Below, in pieces: positions 37,094-46,015 of a stretch of 64,000 nt of DNA (its first letter is position 1; each line of letters begins with the position of its first letter). The position numbers and the translations under genes were made by a program. The stretch is from contig NZ_JAHKQI010000010.1 in NCBI RefSeq assembly GCF_018860975.1, positions 372,001-436,000 of the forward strand. Reading direction: 5' to 3'. Below the pieces are notes generated by a model. That model was given only the letters and a program-made list of their open reading frames with translations. It did not search any database and was not told the DNA's origin. The stretch comes from Lentibacter algarum (GTDB lineage Bacteria > Pseudomonadota > Alphaproteobacteria > Rhodobacterales > Rhodobacteraceae).

Positions 37094-37797
37094 AGCGCTG
37101 CCGCGGTTTTGCGAACAACTTCAATACGTTGTGCGTTCGGTGGGTGCGTTCCAAGGAACCGATCCCCAGGATCGGGGATACGCGAGAAAAACGCCGCGCC
37201 CTTCACAGGGTCATATCCGGCCTTCTTGCTGATCACCGTGCCGAGGATATCGGCCTCAAGCTCATAGTCTTTCGAGTAGGTTCTTGCTCCAACCTGAGCG
37301 CCAATATCCGTAGCGTTTTGAAGGGTTTGCGCGTCAGCACCAGCCAAAGCCGCAAGCCCTGCAAACACCAAAGCTCCGGTCGAAGCATTGCGCTGTTGGC
37401 GCTCCAAATGCCCTGCAATATGGTGCGCCGCCTCGTGGCCCATCACAAAGGCCAGCTCGTCCGCATTGCGCACATCTTTGATCATCGCGAGGGTGAAAAT
37501 AATGATCGGGCGGCCATCTTTATCAAGCGTTTGCGCCGCATTTACAGGCTGCCCCGGGCGGTCATCCACAACGATCTTGTAATCGCAATTCATCCCTTTC
37601 GTGCGCGCCCGACATTCGCGTTCAGCCACCGGCTCAACCACGTCAACCACTCTGACAAACAGCTTTGCCGCAGTGCGCTCGGGCAAAGCTGCGCTTACCG
37701 CAGGTTTACTAACGGGTTCTTGAGGCACCGTGCTTTCAACGCAAGCACCTAAAAACAAAAGAGAAATGCCGGTTAGCCCACAGAGAATTCTTGTCAT
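37090..37797 (-). CDS. M48 family metallopeptidase, lipoprotein form
   Basis: From the ATG at 37797 the protein has 235 residues and a lipoprotein signal, MTRILCGLTGISLLFLGAC, with C19 as the lipid site; an in-frame ATG at 37809 is possible. H121-E122-x2-H125 in MGHEAAHHIAGH binds zinc, and YELEADILG supplies the third ligand. It resembles BepA/LoiP-type periplasmic peptidases that act in outer-membrane protein quality control. Two cysteines (REC and MNC) may pair. Translation is coupled to the YigZ gene. Confidence 0.88.
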   Translation of the reverse strand: MTRILCGLTGISLLFLGACVESTVPQEPVSKPAVSAALPERTAAKLFVRVVDVVEPVAERECRARTKGMNCDYKIVVDDRPGQPVNAAQTLDKDGRPIIIFTLAMIKDVRNADELAFVMGHEAAHHIAGHLERQQRNASTGALVFAGLAALAGADAQTLQNATDIGAQVGARTYSKDYELEADILGTVISKKAGYDPVKGAAFFSRIPDPGDRFLGTHPPNAQRIEVVRKTAAAL

Positions 37798-37914
37798 TTC
37801 AAACGCCATCTTAACCAGTTTCCAGCCCATCATAGCAGCAAGCCAAGCCCCGACCAGCCCCCTCACGCGCCTTTGATCACTTGCGCTCGGCAGGGGCTTG
37901 CTTATGGTTAACGC

Positions 37915-38163
37915 ATGTTTTCAATCGAACACGAATTTGACAGCACCGTGATCACCCTCGTCGACGAAGGCTCAGCGCCTTTGGGCGAAGATGTGGTGAT
38001 CAATGCCTTTGAGGAATGCATCACCCTCGAGCAATACGACCCGCGCACCAAGACCATGCAAAAAATCACACTCAGCATGTCGCAAGCACAGGACTTGGCC
38101 GCAGCACTTGACTTGCCTGAAGGTGTCTACACCTTGCGCCGCGGCGACGAAACCAGTGACTAA
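37915..38163 (+). CDS. Small conserved protein upstream of the deacetylase-family gene
   Basis: The 82-residue acidic protein starts MFSIEHEFDSTVITLVDEG and continues in beta-rich segments (ECITLEQYDPRTKTMQKITLSM) with an acidic tail. No signal peptide or membrane segment is seen. It lies 27 bases before the next gene in the same direction and may be co-transcribed with it. No family is recognised; it looks like a small beta-sheet protein of unknown role. Confidence 0.7.
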   Translation: MFSIEHEFDSTVITLVDEGSAPLGEDVVINAFEECITLEQYDPRTKTMQKITLSMSQAQDLAAALDLPEGVYTLRRGDETSD

Positions 38164-38190
38164 CAATCTGATTCAACAGGATTTTTGCAC

Positions 38191-39294
38191 ATGACAACCG
38201 GCTTCTTTTGGGACGAGAAATGCTTCTGGCATGGCGGCGGCGACTATGTGCTCACCTTTCCTGCTGGTGGCCTCGTGCAGCCCTCAGCAACGGGCGGATT
38301 GCCCGAAAACCCGGAAACAAAACGCCGTTTGAAAAACCTCATGGATGTCACCGGCCTCTCGTCCGAGCTGGCAATGCAAACCGCGCCCGAAGCCAGCTAT
38401 GAAGACCTCGCCCGCGTCCACCCCAAGAGCTTCTTAACCAAGTTTAAGCAAACATCCGACGCTGGCGGCGGCGAGCTTGGCCGCCGAACACCTTTCCTGC
38501 AAGGCGGCTATGAAATCGCCGCGCTTTCAGCTGGCCTGTCAAAATCCGCGCTTTCAGCCGTGCTCAAAGGCGAAGTCAAAAACGCCTATGCCCTCTCGCG
38601 CCCCCCGGGGCATCACTGTCTACCAGACTGGCCCAACGGGTTTTGCCTGCTGGCGAATCTCGCCATCGCGATCGAAGCCGCACAAGCCGCCGGACAGGCC
38701 AAGCGTTTCGCCGTCGTCGACTGGGATGTGCACCACGGAAACGGCACCGAAGGCATTTTTTATACCCGCGACGATGTGCTCACCATCAGCTTGCATGAAG
38801 ATCGCAATTATCCCTTAGATACCGGCGACTTAGCCGACCAAGGCAAGGGTGCAGGGCTCGGTTACAACAAGAACATTCCACTGCCTGCTGGTGCCGGACA
38901 TGACACTTACCTCGAGGCAATGGAGCGCATCGTTCTGCCCGCTTTGGCAGCATACAAACCTGACGTCATCATCATCGCTTGCGGCTACGACGCCAGCATT
39001 TTTGACCCGCTCGCACACCAGCTTTGCACCGCCGAAACCTACCGCCTGATGACCCGCCAAGTCATGCAAGCTGCCGAAAAACTCTGCGATGGAAAGTTGA
39101 TGATGGCCCATGAAGGCGGCTATTCTGAGGTATACGTCCCCTTCTGCGGCCACGCCGTTTTGCAGGAAATGGCAGGTTCGAAAATCGACGCGCCCGACCC
39201 AATGGCCGAGATCGTCGCAGCGCGCCAACCCAACGCGCGCGTTAATCAATTTCACTCAGAGTTAATCGGTGAAATGGCCGCAGAGCTGCTCTAG
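38191..39294 (+). CDS. Histone deacetylase family protein (acetylpolyamine amidohydrolase-like)
   Basis: From the ATG at 38191 the protein has 367 residues. The zinc-site motifs of the arginase/deacetylase fold are clear: RPPGHHCLPD, VVDWDVHHGNGTEGIFY and IIACGYDASIFDPL. Bacterial members deacetylate acetylated polyamines or related small amides. The start MTTGFFWDEKCFWHGGGDYV is typical of the class II-like bacterial clade. Its stop overlaps that of the convergent PNPOx-like gene in a shared CTAG. Confidence 0.92.
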   Translation: MTTGFFWDEKCFWHGGGDYVLTFPAGGLVQPSATGGLPENPETKRRLKNLMDVTGLSSELAMQTAPEASYEDLARVHPKSFLTKFKQTSDAGGGELGRRTPFLQGGYEIAALSAGLSKSALSAVLKGEVKNAYALSRPPGHHCLPDWPNGFCLLANLAIAIEAAQAAGQAKRFAVVDWDVHHGNGTEGIFYTRDDVLTISLHEDRNYPLDTGDLADQGKGAGLGYNKNIPLPAGAGHDTYLEAMERIVLPALAAYKPDVIIIACGYDASIFDPLAHQLCTAETYRLMTRQVMQAAEKLCDGKLMMAHEGGYSEVYVPFCGHAVLQEMAGSKIDAPDPMAEIVAARQPNARVNQFHSELIGEMAAELL

Positions 39295-39908
39295 TCCGCC
39301 GACCACAAGCTCGCCTTGGCCCGCTCAAGCCATGCGTCATCGTAGGGCTTGCCGCCCTCTTCGCCCGCGGTCTGCTCCGCCAGAATTTCGCCCGCAGTTG
39401 GCAGGCCTTCGCTTTGGTCGCCTGAAGTCCACAGCCCCGCGCGCATCGGGGCGCGTGCGCATTGCGTGTAGATCTCGCCGATCTTAACCACGATCACCGA
39501 ACGCGGCACGCGGCCTCGGTCGTTGAACCGTGTGATCAGATCGTCAGATACACTGACCCGCGCCAGCCCGTTCACCCGCACTATCGTGTCAGAGCCGGCG
39601 ACCATGAACATCAGCGAAATGCGCCCGTCGGCGACAATGTTGCGCAGACTGTCCATGCGGTTGTTGCCGCGCCAATCGGGCATCAAAAGCGTGTGCTCGT
39701 CAAGCTCGCGCACCACGGGGCCATCATCACCTCGCGGGCTGCCGTCGGTGCCATCAGGGCCAATTGTCGAGACCACACAAAAGCGCGAAGCCATGATCCA
39801 CTTGCGGTAAAGCGGCGTCATCTGTTGCGCGACTTTGCGCAGGCTGGCACTCCCGGGCCTGCCGTAGAGCTCTTCTAACTGCCTAATATCGCTCACATAA
39901 TCAGACAT
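39291..39908 (-). CDS. Pyridoxamine 5'-phosphate oxidase-like FMN protein (MSMEG_1061 type)
   Basis: The ATG at 39908 lies within the end of plsC, giving 205 residues. FCVVSTIGPDGTDGSPRGD, LLMPDWRGNNRMDSLRNI and GRISLMFMVAGSDTIVRVNG follow the split-barrel flavin-binding pattern of the MSMEG_1061 family, distinct from true PdxH. Such proteins bind FMN or F420 and act on unknown substrates. It is the last gene of the ftsE-ftsX-plsC transcript by overlap. Confidence 0.85.
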   Translation of the reverse strand: MSDYVSDIRQLEELYGRPGSASLRKVAQQMTPLYRKWIMASRFCVVSTIGPDGTDGSPRGDDGPVVRELDEHTLLMPDWRGNNRMDSLRNIVADGRISLMFMVAGSDTIVRVNGLARVSVSDDLITRFNDRGRVPRSVIVVKIGEIYTQCARAPMRAGLWTSGDQSEGLPTAGEILAEQTAGEEGGKPYDDAWLERAKASLWSAD

Positions 39909-40626
39909 CAAAACCAGCTTCACGCATCAAATCATTTGACTTGGTTTCAACCACATCCTCAAGCTCGGCCATAAACTCGGCTTGCGCTTTTCCCGGTGCA
40001 ATCGGCTCCAGAAACTCGACGACAGCAACGCCTGCTTTGCGCGTGATAGTGCCCTTGGGCCAAAACAGGCCCGCGTTTGTCGCGACAGGCACGCAGGGCT
40101 GTTTGAGCTGATCATAAAGCGCAAATGTGCCAACCTTATAGGGCGCCAACTCGCCCGGTTTGACGCGCGTGCCCTGACTGTAAATCACCAATTGTCCAGC
40201 CGTTGCAGCCCCGGATTTCACATCGGAAATCATCTTCTTGATCGCCTGCCCTCGCTTGCCGCGATTTACCGGAACACAACCGATACGGTAAGCATAAAGC
40301 CCAATGACAGGCGTCCAGAGTATCTCTCTCTTCATGATGTATTTGGCCTGCGGGGAGTGATAATAAATGACCATGATATCAAGAAATGACTGGTGTTTTG
40401 CCGCGATCAAAACTTCGCCAGAAGGCGGCGTGCCGCGCACTTCGACTTTCAGGCCGATAAGCCACTTCGCCAGCCAGATTACCCAGGCGCAATAGCACAT
40501 GCATGCCGCCCGCGCACCCTTGGGGCTGATCAGGGCCCAAGGTAAAAAGATGATGCCGATCAGCAGCATCACAACGGCGTTAAGCACCACGTAAATTAGC
40601 GATAAAATCCAGCGAAAAGCAAGCAT
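39901..40626 (-). CDS. plsC: 1-acyl-sn-glycerol-3-phosphate acyltransferase
   Basis: The 241-residue protein has an N-terminal membrane helix, the catalytic H-x4-D in AAKHQSFLDIM, and later blocks GCVPVNRGKRG and YSQGTRVKPGE of PlsC type. It acylates lysophosphatidic acid to phosphatidic acid at the inner membrane. Its ATG overlaps the ftsX stop as TAATG, and its end overlaps the PNPOx-like gene. It complements the PlsB-like protein at the left edge of the window in phospholipid synthesis. Confidence 0.93.
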   Translation of the reverse strand: MLAFRWILSLIYVVLNAVVMLLIGIIFLPWALISPKGARAACMCYCAWVIWLAKWLIGLKVEVRGTPPSGEVLIAAKHQSFLDIMVIYYHSPQAKYIMKREILWTPVIGLYAYRIGCVPVNRGKRGQAIKKMISDVKSGAATAGQLVIYSQGTRVKPGELAPYKVGTFALYDQLKQPCVPVATNAGLFWPKGTITRKAGVAVVEFLEPIAPGKAQAEFMAELEDVVETKSNDLMREAGFDV

Positions 40627-41537
40627 TAGCGAAGCTCCTTAAGGGTGCGCCGTGCGGCGGCGCGTGTGGCGGCAAAGGCAACAACCGCTGCTAGAGCAGG
40701 GATGATCAACGGCCAGAGCCAACCCGCCCCGGCAAAGCCGAGATCACTCAGAAAACCGGCCTCACCGCGGGCAGCAGGTAGCATGACAACTGCGACAACG
40801 CCAAGCACCATGCCGATCGCCGCACCGCTCAAAGTGCGCAACGTAAAGCGCCGCACAAAGGCGTCGACAATATAGCTGTCGCGCGCACCGACAAGCCGCA
40901 TCACCGAAATAACCTTGGCGTTGGCCGAAAGCGCCGCATTGGCCGCCAGCGTGATCATCGCTCCCATGACAGCAAAGATCAGCACGATTGAAAGCCAACC
41001 AAGAAACCACAACCGAGAGGCCGCAGCCGCCAGCGGTTTGCGCCACCGCGTGTGGTCATCAAGCACAGCGCCGGGGGCTTCACCGGCAAGGCGCACACGC
41101 AACGCCTCTGTGTCAACTCCGACATCAGCCTCAACAATTTCAATGAGTTGCGGAACAGGCAAGCTGTCAAGCGGCACATCGGGCCCGAACCAAGGCTCAA
41201 GCAGTTTGCGTTGCTCGGCTGCGTCAAGCACGCGCGCGCTTTCAATGCCTGGCGTGGTTTCAAGCACGCTCATCGCTGCGTCTGTTTGGGCCTGCATCTG
41301 CCCTTGCGGAGCCGAAATGCGCAGCGTCGCTGACTGCGCCAACTCGGCACTCCAACGCTCGCTCAGCCGCCCTGCCGAAACAGACAAGGCTAAGGCAAAC
41401 ACTGCCAGAAACGCCATGACCGCCGCAGAAAACAGCGTCAGGCGCGCCGTAAAGCCTGTCGGCGGAACAGCGCGTTCGGCCTGTGCATCCCCGATGATAA
41501 AATCCATCACATGCGATATTTCAAAACGCTTCGCCAT
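40626..41537 (-). CDS. ftsX: Cell division protein FtsX
   Basis: The ATG at 41537 overlaps the ftsE stop as TGATG, giving 303 residues. A cytoplasmic N-terminus, a membrane helix (about 27-50), a periplasmic domain of about 110 residues and three further helices fit FtsX. The VMRLVGARDSYIVDAFVRRF coupling segment contacts FtsE. FtsEX regulates peptidoglycan hydrolases at the septum. The order ftsE-ftsX is standard, and plsC follows. Confidence 0.93.
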   Translation of the reverse strand: MAKRFEISHVMDFIIGDAQAERAVPPTGFTARLTLFSAAVMAFLAVFALALSVSAGRLSERWSAELAQSATLRISAPQGQMQAQTDAAMSVLETTPGIESARVLDAAEQRKLLEPWFGPDVPLDSLPVPQLIEIVEADVGVDTEALRVRLAGEAPGAVLDDHTRWRKPLAAAASRLWFLGWLSIVLIFAVMGAMITLAANAALSANAKVISVMRLVGARDSYIVDAFVRRFTLRTLSGAAIGMVLGVVAVVMLPAARGEAGFLSDLGFAGAGWLWPLIIPALAAVVAFAATRAAARRTLKELR

Positions 41538-42211
41538 CACAGATCAGCCCCTACAGTCAGGTGTCGGTTGGCGATGCGCAGCACCCGTGCTTGCACCTGT
41601 GACTTGGCCGCACGGATGAGGCCGATGTCATGGGTCGCGATCACCACTGTCTTGCCCATCCGGTTCAGCTCGACCAGCAAGGTTAACAGGCGTTGCGACA
41701 TCTCCCAATCAAGGTTGCCTGTCGGCTCGTCGGCAAGGATCACGTCGGGTGACATGATCACCGCCCGCGCCAAGGCCGCTCTCTGCCGCTCCCCGCCCGA
41801 CAGCTCGGGTGGCAAGGCCGCGGCGCGTGAGCGCAAGCCAACCCAGCTCATCAGCTCGCTCAGGTTACCATCTTGAGAATGCACGCTCTTGCCTGCAACC
41901 GTCAGCGGCAAGGCAATGTTGTCGGCAATCGGCAAATGGTCAAGAAACTGGCAATCCTGATGAACAACACCAATGCGGCGTCTAATGTCGGCAATGTCGT
42001 CTCGTGTGAGGCTGCGCACATCACGATCAAACAGCCGCGCCTGCCCTGATGTCGGCACCAACTCACCGTAGCATAGCTTGAGAAAGGTGGTTTTCCCGGC
42101 GCCGGACGGCCCCGTTAGAAAGTGAAAAGACCCTGGAGTCAGCGAAACAGAGATGTCGCTCAACAGCTCACCTTCACCGTAACTATAGGCCACTTGTTCC
42201 AGCTCGATCAC
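41537..42211 (-). CDS. ftsE: Cell division ATP-binding protein FtsE
   Basis: The 224-residue ABC ATPase has Walker A GPSGAGKTT, the Q-loop VHQDCQFLDHL, signature LSGGERQR and Walker B VILADEPTGNLD. The pairing with FtsX and the sequence MIELEQVAYSYGEGE identify FtsE rather than LolD. It powers FtsX in septal peptidoglycan splitting. It is divergent from the zinc-ribbon gene across 155 bases, which must hold the promoter of the leftward unit. Confidence 0.95.
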   Translation of the reverse strand: MIELEQVAYSYGEGELLSDISVSLTPGSFHFLTGPSGAGKTTFLKLCYGELVPTSGQARLFDRDVRSLTRDDIADIRRRIGVVHQDCQFLDHLPIADNIALPLTVAGKSVHSQDGNLSELMSWVGLRSRAAALPPELSGGERQRAALARAVIMSPDVILADEPTGNLDWEMSQRLLTLLVELNRMGKTVVIATHDIGLIRAAKSQVQARVLRIANRHLTVGADL

Positions 42212-42366
42212 GCTTTGCCCTCACATTTACGACCAATACATGCCTCAGAGCGCGACAAGTTGCAATCAGCGGTAAACGGCACAGGATTGCTCTTTTCTGC
42301 AAACACGTTAAGACTTATGCTAACAGCGATAGATCGTTGAGATTTTGTCGAATTCGGGGGATCGAG

Positions 42367-43308
42367 ATGCGGCTAACATGCCCAAATTGTGAAGCGCAAT
42401 ATGAAGTGCCTGATGCCGTAGTGCCGCTTAGTGGCCGCGACGTTCAGTGCTCGAACTGTGGTGATACATGGTTTCAGCATCACCCTGACAATGCTCCGGA
42501 ACTCTCCACCGAGGCGCCCCTCGACGACGACATTGATAGCGACACTGATAGCGACGTCGATGAAAGCTATGATGATGCGCCAGAACAGGGCAGCTCTTTT
42601 CAGGACGAACCAGCGCCCGAACCCTCAGCAGCCGAAGAGCCTACCGCTGACTCTCAAGACGCCGACACACCCGATGAGGCACCGCAAGAGCACCAACACC
42701 GCAAACGCGAGCTTGACCCTTCCGTCGCCGACGTGCTGCGCGAAGAGGCCGCCCGCGAAACCGAAGCCCGTCAGCACGAAGCCAACACTCTGGAAGAGCA
42801 AACCGACTTGGGCCTCGCCGAGCCCGACGATGAAGCCGCACGCCGTCAACGCGAAGCCGAAGAGCGCAAAACCCGCATACGCGGCGAAGATGTAGCAGCG
42901 AGCGCCGCCGCAGTCACGGCCACTGCAACCTCGGGTTCGCGACGCGACGTATTGCCCGACATCGACGAAATAAACTCGACACTGCGCAAAGACGGTGGCC
43001 CGCGTCAAAGGCAGAGCGAAGGCGTTCAGCCCCGCGAAAACACGCAGCCCGCGAAAAAGAGCAGCGGCTTCATTCGTGGGTTCACGATCATCCTGATCCT
43101 GGCGATCCTGCTGATATTGCTCTATGTTTTCGCGCCAGCCATTAGCGCTGCCGTGCCCGCCCTGGAGCCTCTGCTCAGCGGCTATGTAAGCACAGTAGAC
43201 AGCGCGCGCCTCTGGCTTGACGGGCAGGTGCGTGGCCTCATGGGCTCGCTTGATGGCATGGCCTCAGAGGCCCCTGCCGAGGCCGCTACCGAAGCGCCTT
43301 CAGAATAG
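42367..43308 (+). CDS. Zinc-ribbon (MJ0042-type) single-pass membrane protein
   Basis: The ATG at 42367 gives 313 residues; the earlier frame is leader. The N-terminal zinc ribbon has C5, C8, C28 and C31 (CPNC and CSNC). A long acidic, low-complexity region (about 45-230, rich in Glu, Asp and Ala) is followed by a membrane helix (about 239-260, FTIILILAILLILLYVFAP) and a short C-terminal tail. The family is common in alphaproteobacteria beside ftsE, and its role is unknown. It is convergent with the large TIGR02302-type gene. Confidence 0.85.
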   Translation: MRLTCPNCEAQYEVPDAVVPLSGRDVQCSNCGDTWFQHHPDNAPELSTEAPLDDDIDSDTDSDVDESYDDAPEQGSSFQDEPAPEPSAAEEPTADSQDADTPDEAPQEHQHRKRELDPSVADVLREEAARETEARQHEANTLEEQTDLGLAEPDDEAARRQREAEERKTRIRGEDVAASAAAVTATATSGSRRDVLPDIDEINSTLRKDGGPRQRQSEGVQPRENTQPAKKSSGFIRGFTIILILAILLILLYVFAPAISAAVPALEPLLSGYVSTVDSARLWLDGQVRGLMGSLDGMASEAPAEAATEAPSE

Positions 43309-43334
43309 CAAAGAACTTTAGGCACAATAGCGCT

Positions 43335-45974
43335 TTAGTTGGAGAAGCGCTCTAACAGGCGCTTGAGATAGCTGCGTTCGGTGTCCGAGCGCTCCGCCTC
43401 GCCCGAGCGCTTGCGAATTTCGTCAAGCAACTCGCGCGCGCGGCGGTATACATCTTCATCTCCGATCATCGCGTCATCACTGCCGGAAAAGCCGCGACGG
43501 TTGCGCCCCAGCGGGTCGTCATTGTTGCGCCCCGCTTGCTGGCCGCTTTGCCCTTCTTGGCCGTCCTCGCCTTGGCTGGCCTGCGCCATAGCCTCTCCGA
43601 GGTTGTCCATTCCCTCGCGCAGCTTTTCCATCGCCTCGGCCTGACTGTCGAGCGCCTCGGCATGCTGGTTCTGGCGCAATGCCTCCTCGGCACGTTCCAT
43701 AGCCTCGCCCGCGCCTTTAAGCGCGTCGCGCATTGCCTCGCCCGCTTCTCCTGGCAGGTTGGGCATATTGCCTCGCTGCTCGGCCAAGCGCTTGCGCAAA
43801 TCTTGCTGGCGTTCCGCAAGCGAGCGGGTGTCAGCACCTGCGCCTTGCTCGCCGCTCTCACCTTGCTCGCCGCCTTCACCTTTTTGGCCCTCGGCTCTTT
43901 CACTGCCTTGCGAGCCCTCGCGCCCTTCGCCCTGACCCTCGCCAGTGCCCTGCCCCTCGTGCTCCTCACCGCGCCCCTGCCCGCCGTTGCGGCCTTCGTT
44001 CTGGCCAGACTCACCGGCGCGCGCATTGGGGTTAAACTGCTCTTGCAAATCGCGGAAGGCTTGGTCCGAAAGCCCCTGTTGCTCGCGCAAGGTCTCCGAC
44101 AGGCCTTCCATTGCCTGTTGGCCTTCATTCTGCCCGCTGCCTTCTTGGCTTTGGGTCACGCGCATGTTTTCCATCATCTCCTGAAACTCTTGCAGCGCTT
44201 GCTCTGCCTCGGCCATACGCCCCTGTTCCATCAACTCCTGAATGCGGTCCATCATGTCTTGCAGGTCTTGCTGGCTCAGCTCCATGCTCTCGCCTTGCGG
44301 CTCTCCCTGCTCGCCCTCTTCGCCCTCTTGCTGCTGGCGTTGTGCGAGCTGCTGCATGTAGTCGCGCGTTGCCTCCCGCAACTCATCCATCAGGCGCGCG
44401 ATCTCGTCTTCCGACGCGCCATTGCGCATCGCTTCCGAGAGCTTCTCTTGCGCATCACGCATCTTCTCTAGCGCATCCGCGAGGTTACCCTCTTCAAGGT
44501 TGAGCGCCAGATCCCACATCGCCTCGGTCAACTCGTCGCGCGCTTCGTCGCTTAAACCACCAATGGCAATTTGCGCTTCCAAACCCCGCAGGATCGTCCG
44601 CAGCCGCAGGTAGTCGGTTTCGCTGTCAAAAAGCCCTTCGGGGCTGTGTGATATCGCCCTGAGAAGCTGCGCCACTCGGGGCGCATTGCCACGGTTCCAC
44701 AGCAAATCGCGGCGCAGTTCAATAACCGCCGCCGCCTCGGGGTTGAAGAAATGCCGCGCCGCAAGGTCAAGTTCAAAAGCCTGCGAGCGGCCCTCGTTTC
44801 CGGCCTCGTCTTTAGCGCTGAGGGTGAGCCTGACAGGCAGGTTCGCCCATGCGTGCTTGCTAAAGTCCTCAACCAGCGTTTCCTCGAAATCAAGCCGCGA
44901 TCCTGCGACCGGAAGAGGCACAGGCACTTCTATCGCCTCGGTGCTTTCCGGATCAATTTCAAGGCCGAAGCGCCGCGAGATCGCAGCCAGATCCAGCTCG
45001 ATAACTGCCAGACCGCTTTCAATCCCGTAGTCGTCAATTGCTTCAAACGGGAGGGTGAAAGCGCCACTTGCCGTCGCTTCGGCAGGCCCCGTGGCTTCGA
45101 TCATTGGGGCGATATCCGCAACCACAGTGATCTGCCACGCCCGCTCGCCTGCGCCGCCGGAAATCTTCAGCTCGCCTGATTGTTCAACCCGAAAGTTCTG
45201 CTCTTCGGCACTTGCCGACACCGCACCAAGCCGGCCCGACACTGTCTCGCTCACTGTCACTGCACCGAAGTCACCATAGAGCCTAAGGGTCACGTCACTT
45301 CCCGCAGGCAGTTCAAGCCTGTCGGCGTCAACGTCGGCAAGATACATCGCCGGAAGGCCGGTATAGAGCGGCGGTTCAACCCAGCCCTCCCACGAGGGGC
45401 CACTCGCCTGCGCCGCACCCGCAACCGGCACGCCGACCTCATGCACAGTTCCCAGCTTCCAGACAGAGCCAAACAGCAGCGACACAACCAAACCAAGCGC
45501 GGCCACAAAACGCAGCCCGAAAGGGTCGGCCCCCGCGAGTTTCACGTTCGGCGGAATGCTGCGTGCTGCGCGAATACGCAGAAACATCCGCCGCTGGTAT
45601 TCGCTCCAAAGCGCCTTTGAGTTGGGGTTGTCCACGCCGACGGCCTGCTTGTCACGCACCGCGCGAATAGGCTGGCCCGGCAAGCTCGCATCAATCCGGT
45701 CAAGCGCTTCAAGCTTGCTCGGAGCCTTGAAACGCCGCACTGCAAACCACAGCCCATACAGCCCGCCAAGCGCTGCAAGCACAAATGCGCTCCAGACTAT
45801 CTCTAAAGGCAGCACCTCGTGTAAGCCTAAGAAAATAAATGCTAAAGTGGCAGCGGCAACGGAAGCCAACACCCAAAACGCCGTGCAAATACGCTCGGCC
45901 CACAGGCCCCAAAGCGTTAGCCGTATCTGGCTGCGCAGATCAATGCGTTCCGGTTCTGGCGTTTGCTCGGCCAA
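43335..45974 (-). CDS. TIGR02302 / DUF4175 family large membrane protein
   Basis: The 879-residue protein has two N-terminal membrane helices (about 27-70) and a third near 155-175, a large periplasmic beta-rich part, then a C-terminal region very rich in Gln, Glu and Gly (about 540-840), with runs such as GEEGEQGEPQGES and GQGEGREGSQG. This architecture is the TIGR02302 family of alphaproteobacteria, of unknown function. It lies 41 bases downstream of lysA in the same direction. The low-complexity part explains the many spurious open frames on both strands here. Confidence 0.87.
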   Translation of the reverse strand: MAEQTPEPERIDLRSQIRLTLWGLWAERICTAFWVLASVAAATLAFIFLGLHEVLPLEIVWSAFVLAALGGLYGLWFAVRRFKAPSKLEALDRIDASLPGQPIRAVRDKQAVGVDNPNSKALWSEYQRRMFLRIRAARSIPPNVKLAGADPFGLRFVAALGLVVSLLFGSVWKLGTVHEVGVPVAGAAQASGPSWEGWVEPPLYTGLPAMYLADVDADRLELPAGSDVTLRLYGDFGAVTVSETVSGRLGAVSASAEEQNFRVEQSGELKISGGAGERAWQITVVADIAPMIEATGPAEATASGAFTLPFEAIDDYGIESGLAVIELDLAAISRRFGLEIDPESTEAIEVPVPLPVAGSRLDFEETLVEDFSKHAWANLPVRLTLSAKDEAGNEGRSQAFELDLAARHFFNPEAAAVIELRRDLLWNRGNAPRVAQLLRAISHSPEGLFDSETDYLRLRTILRGLEAQIAIGGLSDEARDELTEAMWDLALNLEEGNLADALEKMRDAQEKLSEAMRNGASEDEIARLMDELREATRDYMQQLAQRQQQEGEEGEQGEPQGESMELSQQDLQDMMDRIQELMEQGRMAEAEQALQEFQEMMENMRVTQSQEGSGQNEGQQAMEGLSETLREQQGLSDQAFRDLQEQFNPNARAGESGQNEGRNGGQGRGEEHEGQGTGEGQGEGREGSQGSERAEGQKGEGGEQGESGEQGAGADTRSLAERQQDLRKRLAEQRGNMPNLPGEAGEAMRDALKGAGEAMERAEEALRQNQHAEALDSQAEAMEKLREGMDNLGEAMAQASQGEDGQEGQSGQQAGRNNDDPLGRNRRGFSGSDDAMIGDEDVYRRARELLDEIRKRSGEAERSDTERSYLKRLLERFSN

Positions 45975-46015
45975 GCCGCTTCTCCGCTCATCATTTGTGC
46001 TCAGGCGTCAAATCC

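Noticed and set aside
37129-37752. 207-codon plus-strand frame over the M48 peptidase gene
   Set aside because: The minus-strand M48 gene has the zinc motif and lipoprotein signal; this frame is its shadow.
43536-44471. Leucine-rich frame resembling a membrane protein opposite the TIGR02302-type gene
   Set aside because: It arises because the Gln/Glu/Gly-rich coding strand reads as Leu/Ala/Cys on the complement; there is no start context.
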